A stretch of 64,000 nt of DNA from Flavobacterium lacustre (GCF_027474525.2 NZ_CP114882.2:1302001-1366000); one strand, 5' to 3'; counted from the stretch's first letter, positions 52,167-60,921 are shown. Notes: generated by a model from the sequence alone, not told the origin. Numbers and translations: made by a program.

Positions 52167-52844
52167 GTGGGAAGCAAAAATAAATTAAAAAGGTTCAAGG
52201 AAAACGAAACATTCAATAACGTTTTTCAACCGACAAGAGAAGAAGTGGTAGGCGATTTATTCCCTTTGAAAGGAAAATGGAATTCGGAATTCTTCAAAAA
52301 TGACCATCCGTTGGTATTGGAATTAGGCTGTGGAAAAGGAGAATATTCGGTTGGATTAGCAGAACGATATCCCAATAAAAACTTTGTAGGAATCGACATC
52401 AAAGGCGCTCGTTTCTGGCGTGGTGCAAAAACGGCTGTGGAAACCGGATTGCACAATGTGGCTTTTATCAGAACTCAAATCGAATTGATTAATCATATTT
52501 TTGCGGAAAACGAAGTAGATGAAATCTGGATTACGTTTCCGGATCCGCAAATCAAGTACAAACGCACCAAACACAGAATGACCAATTCGGAATTTCTGCA
52601 ATTGTATAAAAAAATCCTCAAAAAAGACGGTGTCGTAAACTTAAAAACTGACAGCGAATTCATGCACGGATACACCCTGGGATTGTTGCATGGTGAAGGG
52701 CACGAGGTTTTATATGCCAACCATAATGTGTATGTAAACGAAGGAAGTCCGGAGGAAGTGACTGCTTTTCAGACCTTTTACGAAAAACAATATTTGGAAA
52801 TTAACAAAGCAATTACGTATATTCGATTCCGAATTAAGGAATAG
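52167..52844 (+). CDS. trmB: tRNA (guanine-N7)-methyltransferase TrmB
   Basis: 225 residues from a GTG at 52167, giving (V/M)GSKNKLKRFKENETF, the usual flavobacterial TrmB start; a frame from ATG 52080 spans the promoter. The SAM-binding motif is PLVLELGCGKGEYSVGLAER (about 47-66). FVGIDIKGARFWRGAKTA and IWITFPDPQIKYKRTKHRMT (about 121-140) are TrmB signatures, with the catalytic Asp of FPDP. It methylates G46 of tRNA variable loops in the cytoplasm. Confidence 0.94.
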   Translation: MGSKNKLKRFKENETFNNVFQPTREEVVGDLFPLKGKWNSEFFKNDHPLVLELGCGKGEYSVGLAERYPNKNFVGIDIKGARFWRGAKTAVETGLHNVAFIRTQIELINHIFAENEVDEIWITFPDPQIKYKRTKHRMTNSEFLQLYKKILKKDGVVNLKTDSEFMHGYTLGLLHGEGHEVLYANHNVYVNEGSPEEVTAFQTFYEKQYLEINKAITYIRFRIKE

Positions 52845-52901
52845 TTTTACGAATGTGCAAAATAGTTACGCTTTATTTTTGAATAGTTGTCTTTATAAAA
52901 T

Positions 52902-53537
52902 ATGAATTTAGCCATCTCTTTACTTTTAGGTTTTTTTACTGCAGTCATTGGGATTCTTCCGCCGGGATTAATCAATATGACCGCTGTAAAAGTCAATCTG
53001 AAAGAAGGGAAAAAGAGTGCGCTGTGGTTTGTTTTGGGCGCAGTAACCGTGATTTTTTGTCAAGCATATTTAGCTATTTTATTCGCTCAGTTTATAGATA
53101 ATCGTCCAGAAGTTGTTGTTTTATTACGGGAAGTTGGATTTGGTATATTTGCAATCTTAACGATTTACTTTTTGTGGATTGCCAAAGCACCCAAAATTAA
53201 AAAAGGAAAGATTAAAAAAAAGAGTACAACCACCCGTTTTTTTCTGGGAATGTTACTTTCGGTACTTAACTTTTTTCCAATTCCGTATTATGTTTTTGTG
53301 AGTATTACTTTGGCTTCGTATCGCTTGTTTTCTTTCGATACGACTTCTATTTTGGTTTTTGTGAGCGGTGTGGTCTTGGGTTCTTTTTTGGTTTTTTATT
53401 GTTACATCACGTTCTTTAAAAAAATAGAAGACAAAACCGCCTACCTCATGGCAAACATGAATACCATCATTGGCTGCATTACAGGATTGATTTCTGTTAT
53501 CACTCTTTTTAATATTATAAAATATTATTTGGGTTAG
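52902..53537 (+). CDS. LysE/RhtB-family amino-acid exporter
   Basis: 211 residues with five or six membrane helices. The N-terminal LAISLLLGFFTAVIGILPPG (about 2-21) carries the LysE-type GxxPPG motif, followed by INMTAVKVNLKEGKKSAL. Later helices include FFLGMLLSVLNFFPIPYYVF. The family exports amino acids or derivatives across the inner membrane. The substrate is not predictable. It starts 57 bp after trmB and 32 bp before the alkyltransferase-like gene. Confidence 0.85.
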   Translation: MNLAISLLLGFFTAVIGILPPGLINMTAVKVNLKEGKKSALWFVLGAVTVIFCQAYLAILFAQFIDNRPEVVVLLREVGFGIFAILTIYFLWIAKAPKIKKGKIKKKSTTTRFFLGMLLSVLNFFPIPYYVFVSITLASYRLFSFDTTSILVFVSGVVLGSFLVFYCYITFFKKIEDKTAYLMANMNTIIGCITGLISVITLFNIIKYYLG

Positions 53538-53569
53538 GGTTTTTCTGTTTTTTCATTAAACGCATCAGC

Positions 53570-53899
53570 ATGTCAAACGATAATTTTTTCGAAAGGGTTT
53601 ACGCCATTGCCAGACAAATTCCTTACGGAAGAGTAACGTCATACGGCGCTATTGCAAAAGCTTTGGGAGCGGCTCGTTCTGCACGAATGGTGGGTTGGGC
53701 AATGAATGCTTCTCATAATTTAGAAGATGTTCCGGCGCATCGTGTAGTGAACCGAAAAGGATTACTTACCGGGAAACTTCATTTTGACGGAACAAATCTC
53801 ATGCAGCAGTTACTCGAAAACGAAGGAATTGAAGTGATAGATAATCAGATTGTGAATTTCGAGAACCATTTTTGGGAACCGGAAGTCAGAAGGGATTGA
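53570..53899 (+). CDS. Alkyltransferase-like DNA-binding protein (MGMT-like, no catalytic Cys)
   Basis: 109 residues, the length of ATL proteins. The MGMT DNA-binding HTH is seen in IPYGRVTSYGAIAKALGAAR (about 16-35), then MVGWAMNAS. The active-site motif PCHRV of O6-methylguanine methyltransferases reads VPAHRVVNRKG (about 55-65): the Cys is Ala. It therefore cannot accept an alkyl group and probably binds O6-alkylguanine to recruit nucleotide excision repair, as known ATLs do. Confidence 0.92.
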   Translation: MSNDNFFERVYAIARQIPYGRVTSYGAIAKALGAARSARMVGWAMNASHNLEDVPAHRVVNRKGLLTGKLHFDGTNLMQQLLENEGIEVIDNQIVNFENHFWEPEVRRD

Positions 53900-54083
53900 T
53901 TTTAACATAAACCGACTTTTTTCTCGGTGATTTCAATAATCAAGACCAATTTTTCCATCAATAAATCCGATGCAAATCCTTTAAAATAAGAACTTAATCG
54001 TTTATCTTTGTAATCTAAAATCAGTTTAAATAAACATAGTCTTTTTTGCTGAACACTGAGACGGAACACTGCAAACTTAAAAA

Positions 54084-55211
54084 ATGAAATTAGATAGAAA
54101 AGAAGTTCTTAAAGCTTTAGAAACGATAACTATAGCTGGAGAGGGAAAAAATATGGTAGAAAGTGGTGCTATTTCAAACGTAATCACTTTTGGGGATGAG
54201 GTAGTAGTAGATTTAGTATTGCACACGCCAGCCATGCACATCAAAAAACGCGCAGAAGATGATATCAAGAAAACCATTCTTGAATTAGTATCTCCGGAAG
54301 CCAAAATCAAAATTAATACGAAAGTTGAAGTTCCGGACAAACCAGAGGTGAAAGGAAAAGCAATTCCCGGAATAAAAAATATTATAGCAGTAGCTTCCGG
54401 AAAAGGAGGCGTAGGAAAATCTACCGTAACAGCAAACTTAGCCGTAACATTAGCTAAAATGGGATTTTCAGTAGGGATTTTGGATGCCGATATTTACGGA
54501 CCATCCATGCCAATCATGTTTGATGTAGAAACCGAAAAACCAATTTCAATTTTGGTAGACGGAAAATCAAAAATGAAACCTATCGAAAGCTACGAAGTAA
54601 AAATCTTATCAATAGGATTTTTTACCTCACCAAGCCAAGCCGTAATCTGGAGAGGACCCATGGCTTCTAAAGCATTAAACCAAATGATTTTTGATGCTGA
54701 TTGGGGAGAATTAGACTTCATGCTAATTGATTTACCTCCAGGAACAGGCGATATTCACCTTTCGATCATGCAATCATTGCCAATCACCGGAGCAGTTGTT
54801 GTGAGCACGCCACAAGCCGTAGCGCTTGCCGATGCTAAAAAAGGAGTTTCAATGTTCTTGTCTGAAGCAATTAACGTTCCTGTTCTCGGAATCATCGAAA
54901 ACATGGCTTATTTTACACCCGAAGAATTACCCGAAAATAAATATTACATCTTTGGGAAAGAAGGCGCCCGTAATCTTGCAGAAGATTTAGGAGTTCCTTT
55001 CCTTGGTGAAGTGCCAATCGTACAGTCCATTCGTGAAGCAGGCGATTACGGTCGTCCGGCAGCATTACAAACCGGTTCGGTAATCGAAACAGTTTTTGAA
55101 GAAATTACCAGAAATGTGGTTCAGGAAACCGTAAACAGAAACGAAAGTTTACCGGCAACCGAAGCCATCAAAATAACAACAATGGCAGGCTGTTCTGCAG
55201 TAAAAAAATAA
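54084..55211 (+). CDS. mrp: Mrp/ApbC/NBP35-family Fe-S cluster carrier ATPase
   Basis: 375 residues. An N-terminal MIP18/DUF59 domain (about 1-90) is followed by a P-loop NTPase: VASGKGGVGKSTVTANLAVT (about 108-127, deviant Walker A with the signature Lys), VGILDADIYGPSMP (about 136-149), LIDLPPGTGDIHL (about 219-231) and GIIENMAYF (about 272-280). The CxxC expected late in many Mrp proteins is not obvious between 280 and 300. Family members bind and deliver Fe-S clusters. The NifU-like and ferredoxin genes downstream fit the same role. A TATCTTTG at 54003-54010 is a likely -7 element. Confidence 0.92.
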   Translation: MKLDRKEVLKALETITIAGEGKNMVESGAISNVITFGDEVVVDLVLHTPAMHIKKRAEDDIKKTILELVSPEAKIKINTKVEVPDKPEVKGKAIPGIKNIIAVASGKGGVGKSTVTANLAVTLAKMGFSVGILDADIYGPSMPIMFDVETEKPISILVDGKSKMKPIESYEVKILSIGFFTSPSQAVIWRGPMASKALNQMIFDADWGELDFMLIDLPPGTGDIHLSIMQSLPITGAVVVSTPQAVALADAKKGVSMFLSEAINVPVLGIIENMAYFTPEELPENKYYIFGKEGARNLAEDLGVPFLGEVPIVQSIREAGDYGRPAALQTGSVIETVFEEITRNVVQETVNRNESLPATEAIKITTMAGCSAVKK

Positions 55212-55278
55212 AAATTAGAAGCTGTTGAAATAATTTTATCATTTCAATTTCTAATCTTTCAATCTTTAAATAAAGAAA

Positions 55279-55518
55279 ATGACCACAGAAGAATTAACAA
55301 GCAACGTTCTAAGAGCACTCGACGAAATCAGACCTTTTCTGAATTCAGATGGCGGTGACATCACACTCATCTCCATCGAGGAAGGCAAACACGTCAAAGT
55401 ACGTCTCGAAGGCGCTTGCACCAGTTGTAGCGTAAACCAAATGACGCTAAGAGCCGGAGTCGAAACAACGATCAAAAAATTTGCACCCCAAATCGAAACT
55501 GTTGTTAATATTCTATAA
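55279..55518 (+). CDS. NifU C-terminal domain (Nfu-type) Fe-S carrier
   Basis: 79 residues, a stand-alone Nfu domain. The conserved NSDGGDITLISIEEGKHVKV (about 21-40) and LEGACTSCSVNQMTLRAGVE (about 43-62) carry the CxxC that binds a bridging 4Fe-4S cluster in a dimer. It passes clusters to target proteins in the cytoplasm. It lies 67 bp after mrp in the same direction, and a structured intergenic element follows. Confidence 0.93.
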   Translation: MTTEELTSNVLRALDEIRPFLNSDGGDITLISIEEGKHVKVRLEGACTSCSVNQMTLRAGVETTIKKFAPQIETVVNIL

Positions 55519-55525
55519 TCAGCAT

Positions 55526-55637
55526 GGCGTGACCACTTGAGAAAAAAAGGCTGTTCAACAAACCGGAGAGTCGCCTTTTTTCCTCAAGAGGTCGGGCTAT
55601 TCGCGCTACTTCGGTAGCTGGCGGCTATCCCTCACGC
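55526..55637 (+). ncRNA. Candidate three-way-junction RNA downstream of the nfu gene
   Basis: An outer stem GCGTGA (55527-55532) / TCACGC (55632-55637) encloses two hairpins. One has arms GACCACTTGAG (55531-55541) and CTCAAGAGGTC (55583-55593), extended by AAAAAAAGGC/GCCTTTTTT. The other is GCTAC-TTCG-GTAGC (55605-55618), with a stable UUCG tetraloop. The words GGTCGGGCTAT and GGCTATCCCTCACGC recur, as I recall, in flavobacterial intergenic regions. It may act as a structured terminator or regulatory RNA. It partly resembles the element at 43254. Confidence 0.55.
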
Positions 55638-55720
55638 AAACACACTCATACAATCAATAGCCAATAAATAACAAAAAGTCAAAGCCAATAGCCAAACGCT
55701 AAACGCTCAAAACCAAAATT

Positions 55721-56038
55721 ATGGATGTATTAATAAAAATTAAAGACAGAGAAGGAATCGTTCATGAATTACAAGCGCCAACAGATATGGCCATGAACAT
55801 CATGGAATTATGTAAAGCCTATGAACTTCCCGTAGAAGGAACTTGCGGCGGAATGGCCATGTGTGCTTCTTGTCAATGTTACGTGCTAAACGATGTGCCG
55901 TTACCAGAAATGGGCGAAGACGAAGAAGCCATGTTATCCGAAGCATTCTATGTAAAATCCAACAGTCGTTTGGGCTGTCAAATCCCAATCACCGAAAGCC
56001 TGGAAGGATTAGAACTGGAGTTAGCTCCAGAAAATTAA
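55721..56038 (+). CDS. 2Fe-2S ferredoxin, plant/adrenodoxin type (copy 1)
   Basis: 105 residues. The cluster ligands are four Cys: VEGTCGGMAMCASCQCYVLN (about 38-57) gives C-x5-C-x2-C, and LGCQIPITESLEGLELELAP (about 84-103) the fourth. It is the adrenodoxin-like class used in Fe-S assembly and oxygenase electron transfer. It follows mrp and nfu, so a role in cluster assembly is likely. A second ferredoxin gene lies 270 bp downstream. Confidence 0.92.
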   Translation: MDVLIKIKDREGIVHELQAPTDMAMNIMELCKAYELPVEGTCGGMAMCASCQCYVLNDVPLPEMGEDEEAMLSEAFYVKSNSRLGCQIPITESLEGLELELAPEN

Positions 56039-56040
56039 TA

Positions 56041-56075
56041 AAAAAAAGCGTTTGCCAAGGCAAACGCTTTTTTGT
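56041..56075 (+). terminator. Intrinsic terminator after ferredoxin 1
   Basis: AAAAAAGCGTTTGCC and GGCAAACGCTTTTTT form a near-perfect 14-bp stem with a 2-base AA loop, directly after the stop codon. Confidence 0.9.
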
Positions 56076-56308
56076 TTTTAGCCATACCAAAAAACAATAC
56101 AAATAGTTTGTTAAATACGGTATTAACTGATAAATATCATGCAAAAAGTCTTTCGCTTGAAAGACCTTTACGGCCGCAAAAAGCAGCATCTTTGGAGCCG
56201 TTTTAAAATAGTAATTGTACAGTTTTAATCCCTGACGGTTTAATTTTTCAAAGTCTTTTTTATGCTTTTTTATGCTGTTCAAAAAAATGAAAACAAGTCA
56301 GAAGTATT

Positions 56309-56641
56309 ATGCAACAAGATATTTTAATTAAAATCACCAATAGAGAAGGAATTACGCATCAAGTTCAAGCACCTACAGATATGAACTTAAGTATTATGGA
56401 GTTAATTCGGTCTTTCGAGTTAGCACCTTTTGGAACTGTTGGACATTGTGGTGGCAGAGCCATGTGTACATCCTGTCAATGTCGTATTCTTAATGATGTG
56501 CCGCTTAAAAAAAGAAATGAAAAAGAAGAAGCTTTATTGTTGGAAACAATTTCTTTAGAATCCAATATTCGTTTAGGATGTCAAATCCCAATCACCGAAA
56601 ATTTAGAAGGACTAGAAATAGAGTTAGTTCCTTTGTCATAG
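56309..56641 (+). CDS. 2Fe-2S ferredoxin (copy 2)
   Basis: 110 residues, paralogous to the ferredoxin encoded upstream. The ligand segment is TVGHCGGRAMCTSCQCRILN (about 47-66; C-x5-C-x2-C), with the fourth Cys in LGCQIPITENLEGLEIELVP. An insertion of a few residues before the first Cys (APFGTVGH) distinguishes it from copy 1, and its charge is less acidic (KKRNEKEEALL instead of GEDEEAML). It may serve a different partner. It has its own terminator. Confidence 0.9.
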   Translation: MQQDILIKITNREGITHQVQAPTDMNLSIMELIRSFELAPFGTVGHCGGRAMCTSCQCRILNDVPLKKRNEKEEALLLETISLESNIRLGCQIPITENLEGLEIELVPLS

Positions 56642-56646
56642 TAAAT

Positions 56647-56678
56647 AAAAAAACGCGAGATTAGTTCTCGCGTTTTTA
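56647..56678. terminator. Bidirectional terminator
   Basis: AAAAAACGCGAGA and TCTCGCGTTTTT pair around a TTAGT loop between two convergent genes, with T runs on both strands. Confidence 0.9.
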
Positions 56679-56702
56679 GTATATACTCTTGTTGTTTAGG
56701 TT

Positions 56703-57485
56703 TTATGCCATTTCAACTTTCATCAGAATGCTTTCTTCAATCGCATCCCAAAGTCCAACGCGTTTTTCTAAGGCCAAAATCGAAACTTCTTCAACTTCTG
56801 CCCATTTTTGTTCGCTATCGCCACAAAGTTCGGTAATCATTTTCATTGCCATCGGGCCGTGTTCATCAGCGTCTAATTCGATATGTCTTTCAAAATAGTA
56901 AATGAGTTTACTCAAATCAGTTTTTGGGAAATTTTCCTGAAAGTTTTTAAGGATTTCGGTAAACATACTTGGAATCAAATCTTCTCTGCCAAAAGTAAAT
57001 GCTGCGGCAATTTTATGCGCTTTCCCTTCTTCGATTACTTTAAAAGTAAAGTCTAAAAAGTTTTTTATATTGGGATGAAGCGTACTTTTTTTGATAGCAA
57101 CAAATATGTTTTGCAAGGAATCCACTTCGGATAAAAAATGTTCGATTCCTGTTGTATTTGCGCCACAAGATTGCATGGCTTCAATGTACATTTCATAATG
57201 ACTTAAACGGCGACCGTCAATAGATAAGTCACTTTCTTCGGCCAATACAATTTCGTTGATTAAATATCTGGTTTCCGGATTTTTAGTGGCAAACCATGGC
57301 GTGGTGGTGCAGGTTAATTTAGCTTGTAAAGCTTTTAGCAGCGACATGAAATCCCAAACCGCATATACATGATTTTCTAAAAAAGACTGTAAATCTTCAA
57401 TTGTTTGTACTTTTTTATATAAAGGATGGTGTAACAACAGCTCTTTTTGAGGTTCAATTTTAGCGTTGATTGTTTCAATAGTCAT
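56703..57485 (-). CDS. DUF3050 family, heme-oxygenase-like fold protein
   Basis: 260 residues. The sequence IEPQKELLLHHPLYKKVQTI (about 11-30) then DLQSFLENHVYAVWDFMSLL (about 32-51) and RYLINEIVLAEESDLSID (about 73-90) follow the DUF3050 pattern, as does YYFERHIELDADEHGPMAMK (about 205-224). The conserved His, Glu and Asp residues lie on helices, as in heme-oxygenase-like diiron or PQQC-type folds. No activity is established. The gene follows the terminator of the acyl-CoA dehydrogenase gene. Confidence 0.85.
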   Translation of the reverse strand: MTIETINAKIEPQKELLLHHPLYKKVQTIEDLQSFLENHVYAVWDFMSLLKALQAKLTCTTTPWFATKNPETRYLINEIVLAEESDLSIDGRRLSHYEMYIEAMQSCGANTTGIEHFLSEVDSLQNIFVAIKKSTLHPNIKNFLDFTFKVIEEGKAHKIAAAFTFGREDLIPSMFTEILKNFQENFPKTDLSKLIYYFERHIELDADEHGPMAMKMITELCGDSEQKWAEVEEVSILALEKRVGLWDAIEESILMKVEMA

Positions 57486-57510
57486 GATAAATTTTTTTAT
57501 GTAAATATAA

Positions 57511-57538
57511 AAAAGCTTCCCGTTTCCAAGAAGCTTTT
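57511..57538 (-). terminator. Intrinsic terminator of the acyl-CoA dehydrogenase gene
   Basis: AAAAGCTTC (57511-57519) and GAAGCTTTT (57530-57538) form a 9-bp stem. On the minus strand a T run follows. Confidence 0.8.
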
Positions 57539-57575
57539 ACTATCGATTTTATAAATACTTTAATAGTTGTTTATT

Positions 57576-58754
57576 TTACTTAAAAGCAGGAATTCCAGTG
57601 ATATCCATACCGGTAATCAGCAGGTGAATGTCGTGTGTTCCTTCATAAGTAATCACAGATTCTAAATTCATCATATGACGCATGATGGAGTATTCTCCCG
57701 TAATTCCCATTCCGCCTAACATTTGTCTGGCTTCGCGGGCTATATGAATCGCCATATCAACATTGTTTCTTTTTGCCATTGAGATTTGAGCAGTTGTAGC
57801 TCTTCCTTCGTTTCTTAAAACGCCTAATCTCCAAGTTAGCAATTGCGCTTTGGTGATTTCGGTAATCATTTCAGCTAATTTTTTCTGTTGTAATTGAGTT
57901 CCGGCAATGGGTTTGTCAAATTGAATTCTTTCTTTGGCATAACGTAAAGCCGTGTCATAACAATCCATTGCTGCGCCAATGGCACCCCAGGCAATTCCGT
58001 AACGAGCGGAGTCAAGACAGCCAAGTGGCGCTCCTAATCCGGATTTGTTGGGTAATAAATTCTCTTTAGGAACTTTCACGTTATCAAAAATCAATTCTCC
58101 TGTTGATGAAGCGCGAAGCGACCATTTGTTATGGGTTTCTGGTGTAGAAAAGCCTTCCATGCCGCGTTCTACTATTAATCCGTGAATTCTTCCTTCTTCA
58201 TTTTTTGCCCAAACAATAGCAATATCTGCAAATGGAGCATTTGAAATCCACATTTTGGCGCCATTCAATAGGTAATGATCGCCCATATCTTTAAAGTTGG
58301 TAATCATACTTCCTGGATCAGAACCGTAATTGGGTTCGGTCAAGCCAAAGCAACCCATAAATTCACCAGTGGCTAATTTTGGTAAGTATTTCATGCGTTG
58401 TTCTTCGGTTCCGTATTTCCAGATGGGATACATTACCAATGAAGATTGAACGGATGAGGTAGAACGAACGCCGGAATCTCCGCGCTCAATTTCTTGCATG
58501 ATTAAACCATATGAAATCTGATCTAAACCGGCACCACCGTATTCTTCGGGGATATATGGGCCGAAACCGCCAATTTCACCTAAACCTTTTATGATTTGTT
58601 TTGGAAATTCTGCTTTTTGAGCATATTCTTCAATAATAGGTGACACTTCGCGTTTTACCCAAGCGCGAGCAGAATCACGTACTAATTTGTGTTCTTCGGT
58701 CAATAGATCGTCAAGATTGTAGTAATCTGGAGCCTGAAATAAATCTGGTTTCAT
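57576..58754 (-). CDS. gcdH: Acyl-CoA dehydrogenase, glutaryl-CoA dehydrogenase-like
   Basis: 392 residues, typical of GCDH. Signature segments are GEIGGFGPYIPEEYGGAGLD (about 58-77), YLPKLATGEFMGCFGLTEPN (about 123-142), SDPGSMITNFKD, AKMWISNAPFADIAIVWAKN (about 166-185) and QMLGGMGITGEYSIMRHMMN (about 340-359). The catalytic Glu lies in VITYEGTHDIHLLITG (about 363-378), the YEGTHDI form seen in glutaryl-CoA dehydrogenases. It oxidises acyl-CoA with FAD, and for GCDH also decarboxylates to crotonyl-CoA in lysine/tryptophan breakdown. No pathway neighbours are present, so substrate is inferred from motif only. Confidence 0.88.
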   Translation of the reverse strand: MKPDLFQAPDYYNLDDLLTEEHKLVRDSARAWVKREVSPIIEEYAQKAEFPKQIIKGLGEIGGFGPYIPEEYGGAGLDQISYGLIMQEIERGDSGVRSTSSVQSSLVMYPIWKYGTEEQRMKYLPKLATGEFMGCFGLTEPNYGSDPGSMITNFKDMGDHYLLNGAKMWISNAPFADIAIVWAKNEEGRIHGLIVERGMEGFSTPETHNKWSLRASSTGELIFDNVKVPKENLLPNKSGLGAPLGCLDSARYGIAWGAIGAAMDCYDTALRYAKERIQFDKPIAGTQLQQKKLAEMITEITKAQLLTWRLGVLRNEGRATTAQISMAKRNNVDMAIHIAREARQMLGGMGITGEYSIMRHMMNLESVITYEGTHDIHLLITGMDITGIPAFK

Positions 58755-58993
58755 ATTTTATGAATTTTAATGCGACAAATTTAAATAAAGAAATATAACA
58801 AAACTATTAACAAATGTTATATTTTTTCAAATATACTTAAAAAGTACCTAACTTTTCTAATAAAGTCTTGCTAAATCTAAGGCTATTTTTGACACACTTA
58901 GATTTATTCTGAAGAAATTGTGTTATTTAGAAGGAATTCTGCTTTTAGCAATGGATTAAAAAGAAGGGATTGTAAATGAAAATACGTTTTAAT

Positions 58994-59707
58994 TTACATC
59001 TTCAAATAAAAATCCTTGGTCAATTCGATGTATTCTGAGGTGTAAATATGGCGTGCAGTTTCGATAATTAATTCGTCGATTTCTGTTTTTGCATTTTCAT
59101 TTCGGCTAAAAGCCAATAAACTGCGTTTGATTTCGGTGGTCGGTGTTCCTTTTACGCGAGTGATTTTTACAGGATACAATTCACATTGGTTGGCCAAAGC
59201 AATAAAGTTTTCTTCTTCTTTGAATGGAATAATTACGGAGAAAATACCGTTTTCAGAAAGTAATAAAGCGGCTGCTTCAATCAAATCTTCAAAAGGCATG
59301 GCGTCAGTAAAACGGGCTAAATCGCGCTGTTCGTTTTCGGATTTATAGTCTTCGGTATAAAAAGGAGGATTGGAAACAATGAGATCATATTCGTCTTCGG
59401 GCTCTTCTACAAACTCCTCTAATCCGGCATGAAAACAAAATAAACGGTTGTTCCAAGGAGAATTTTCAAAATTATCGGTTGCTTGTTCGTAAGCTTCGTC
59501 GTCAATTTCTAAAGCGTCAATTTGTTCTGCAGCACTTCTTTGCGAAAGCATCAAGGCGATGATTCCGGTTCCGGTTCCAATGTCTAAAATACTGAAAGGG
59601 TTATTTTGTATGGGTGTCCAAGCGCCAAGTAAAACACCATCGGTTCCAATTTTCATGGCACAACGATCTTGCTCAAGAGCGAATTGTTTGAATTGGAATT
59701 TAGACAT
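58994..59707 (-). CDS. trmN6: tRNA1(Val) adenine(37)-N6-methyltransferase-like protein
   Basis: 237 residues. The N-terminal FQFKQFALEQDRCAMKIGTD (about 4-23) and GVLLGAWTP are typical of the YfiC/TrmN6 family. SAM motif I is ILDIGTGTGIIALMLSQRSA (about 40-59), and the catalytic NPPFYTED (about 113-120) marks N6-adenine methylation. It modifies A37 of tRNA1(Val). It lies 55 bp after rimM in the same direction, so it may be the end of the rpsP-rimM unit, all with translation roles. Confidence 0.9.
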   Translation of the reverse strand: MSKFQFKQFALEQDRCAMKIGTDGVLLGAWTPIQNNPFSILDIGTGTGIIALMLSQRSAAEQIDALEIDDEAYEQATDNFENSPWNNRLFCFHAGLEEFVEEPEDEYDLIVSNPPFYTEDYKSENEQRDLARFTDAMPFEDLIEAAALLLSENGIFSVIIPFKEEENFIALANQCELYPVKITRVKGTPTTEIKRSLLAFSRNENAKTEIDELIIETARHIYTSEYIELTKDFYLKM

Positions 59708-59761
59708 AAGAATTCAGATTTTTTCGATTAATCGAATAAACAAATAACCGATTAAGTCTTT

Positions 59762-60286
59762 TTACAAATACATTTCGATTAAGCCTTCAGGTAAATCCAT
59801 GATGACTTTTTTATTTTCTCGGTCAATCTTTACTAAGAAATGATCAATCATCGGAATGAGGATTTCAATGCCATCTTTTAAGACTTCAAAAAGAGGTTGT
59901 GCGGTAGAATCGTTGATAGATTGAATTTCTCCAACAATACCAAGTCGTTTGTCCTCTACTTCAAAACCAATAACTTCATGAAAATAGAATTTGTTGCCGG
60001 TAAGTTTTGGCAACATTTTAAGCGGAAGATATAAGTCGTTGCCTAATAAGGCATCCGCTTCTTCTTCGGTATTTATATCTTCAAAACGAATTCGGAGGAA
60101 ATCGTTTTTGTGCAGGGAACTGCTTTCAATAAAAAAAGGAACCAAGTGTTTGTTGCATTCAACAAACACTGATTCCAAGTTTTCGTATAACTCAGGTTCA
60201 TCCGTGTCTAAATAGGCAAGAACTTCCCCTTTGAAACTAAATTTTTTAGCGATTTTACCTAAATAGAAACAATCTTCTTTACGCAT
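59762..60286 (-). CDS. rimM: Ribosome maturation factor RimM
   Basis: 174 residues, the normal length. The N-terminal beta-barrel starts DCFYLGKIAKKFSFKGEVLA (about 5-24; family YLGKI.K..G..GE). The C-terminal PRC-barrel domain (about 95-174) contains FYFHEVIGFEV and ends KVIMDLPEGLIEMYL, the usual RimM ending. It binds S19 and helps mature the 3' domain of 16S rRNA. It follows rpsP by 15 bp, the classical pairing. Confidence 0.94.
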   Translation of the reverse strand: MRKEDCFYLGKIAKKFSFKGEVLAYLDTDEPELYENLESVFVECNKHLVPFFIESSSLHKNDFLRIRFEDINTEEEADALLGNDLYLPLKMLPKLTGNKFYFHEVIGFEVEDKRLGIVGEIQSINDSTAQPLFEVLKDGIEILIPMIDHFLVKIDRENKKVIMDLPEGLIEMYL

Positions 60287-60300
60287 CTTCGCTTTTAAAA

Positions 60301-60864
60301 TTATGCTTCAGTTGTTTCGTTATTTTCTTCTGCAGCAGGAGCTTCTTCAGCTTCAACTTCAGCAACAACTTCTTCTTCTACAGCAGGAGTTGCAGCAGCA
60401 ATAGCATCAGCTTCAGCTTGTGCAGCAGCAGCTAAACGTTTTGCGTTAACATCTTGTTCTGCTTTGAAAGCTTTAGCTTTAGCATCAGCTTGCGCTTTTG
60501 TTAAACCGTCTTTTTTAGCATCAACTTTTCCAGCTTTAGCTTCTAACCAAGCAGCTAATTTAGCATCAGCTTGTTCTTGAGTCAAAGCTCCTTTACGAAT
60601 ACCTCCATCAAGGTGGTGTTTCAATAAAGCTCCTTTGTAAGAAAGAATTGCTTTTGCAGTATCAGTAGGTTGTGCACCATTGTGCAACCATTTTACAGCG
60701 CTATCAAGGTTCAAGTCGATAGTTGCAGGATTTGTGTTTGGATTGTAAGTACCGATTTTCTCTAAGTATTTACCATCTCTTTTTGAGCGAGCATCTGCCG
60801 CTACAACCCAGTAAAAAGGTTTTCCTTTTTTACCGTGTCTTTGTAATCTAATTTTTACTGACAT
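60301..60864 (-). CDS. rpsP: 30S ribosomal protein S16 with extended C-terminus
   Basis: 187 residues. The S16 core occupies about 1-85 (SVKIRLQRHGKKGKPFYWVV, ADARSKRDGKYLEKIGTYNP, VKWLHNGAQPTDTAKAILSY). It is followed by about 100 residues of an Ala/Lys/Glu-rich low-complexity extension (AKAKAFKAEQDVNAKRLAAA, then VEEEVVAEVEAEEAPAAEEN), common in Bacteroidota S16 and absent from E. coli (82 residues). It assembles into the 30S body. A TATCTTTG box upstream is the likely promoter element. Confidence 0.95.
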   Translation of the reverse strand: MSVKIRLQRHGKKGKPFYWVVAADARSKRDGKYLEKIGTYNPNTNPATIDLNLDSAVKWLHNGAQPTDTAKAILSYKGALLKHHLDGGIRKGALTQEQADAKLAAWLEAKAGKVDAKKDGLTKAQADAKAKAFKAEQDVNAKRLAAAAQAEADAIAAATPAVEEEVVAEVEAEEAPAAEENNETTEA

Positions 60865-60913
60865 AATCGTATGATTAAATTTTGAGGTACTCGACCTCGA
60901 TTAATTAAGGGTG

Positions 60914-60921
60914 CAAAGATA
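60914..60921 (-). promoter_or_regulatory. -7 promoter element of rpsP
   Basis: CAAAGATA on the + strand is TATCTTTG on the minus strand, an exact TAnnTTTG, 50 bp before the rpsP start. The -33 TTG is not obvious. Confidence 0.5.

Noticed and set aside
53570..53899. Active O6-methylguanine-DNA methyltransferase
   Set aside because: The active-site Cys of PCHRV is Ala (PAHRV), so it is an alkyltransferase-like protein.
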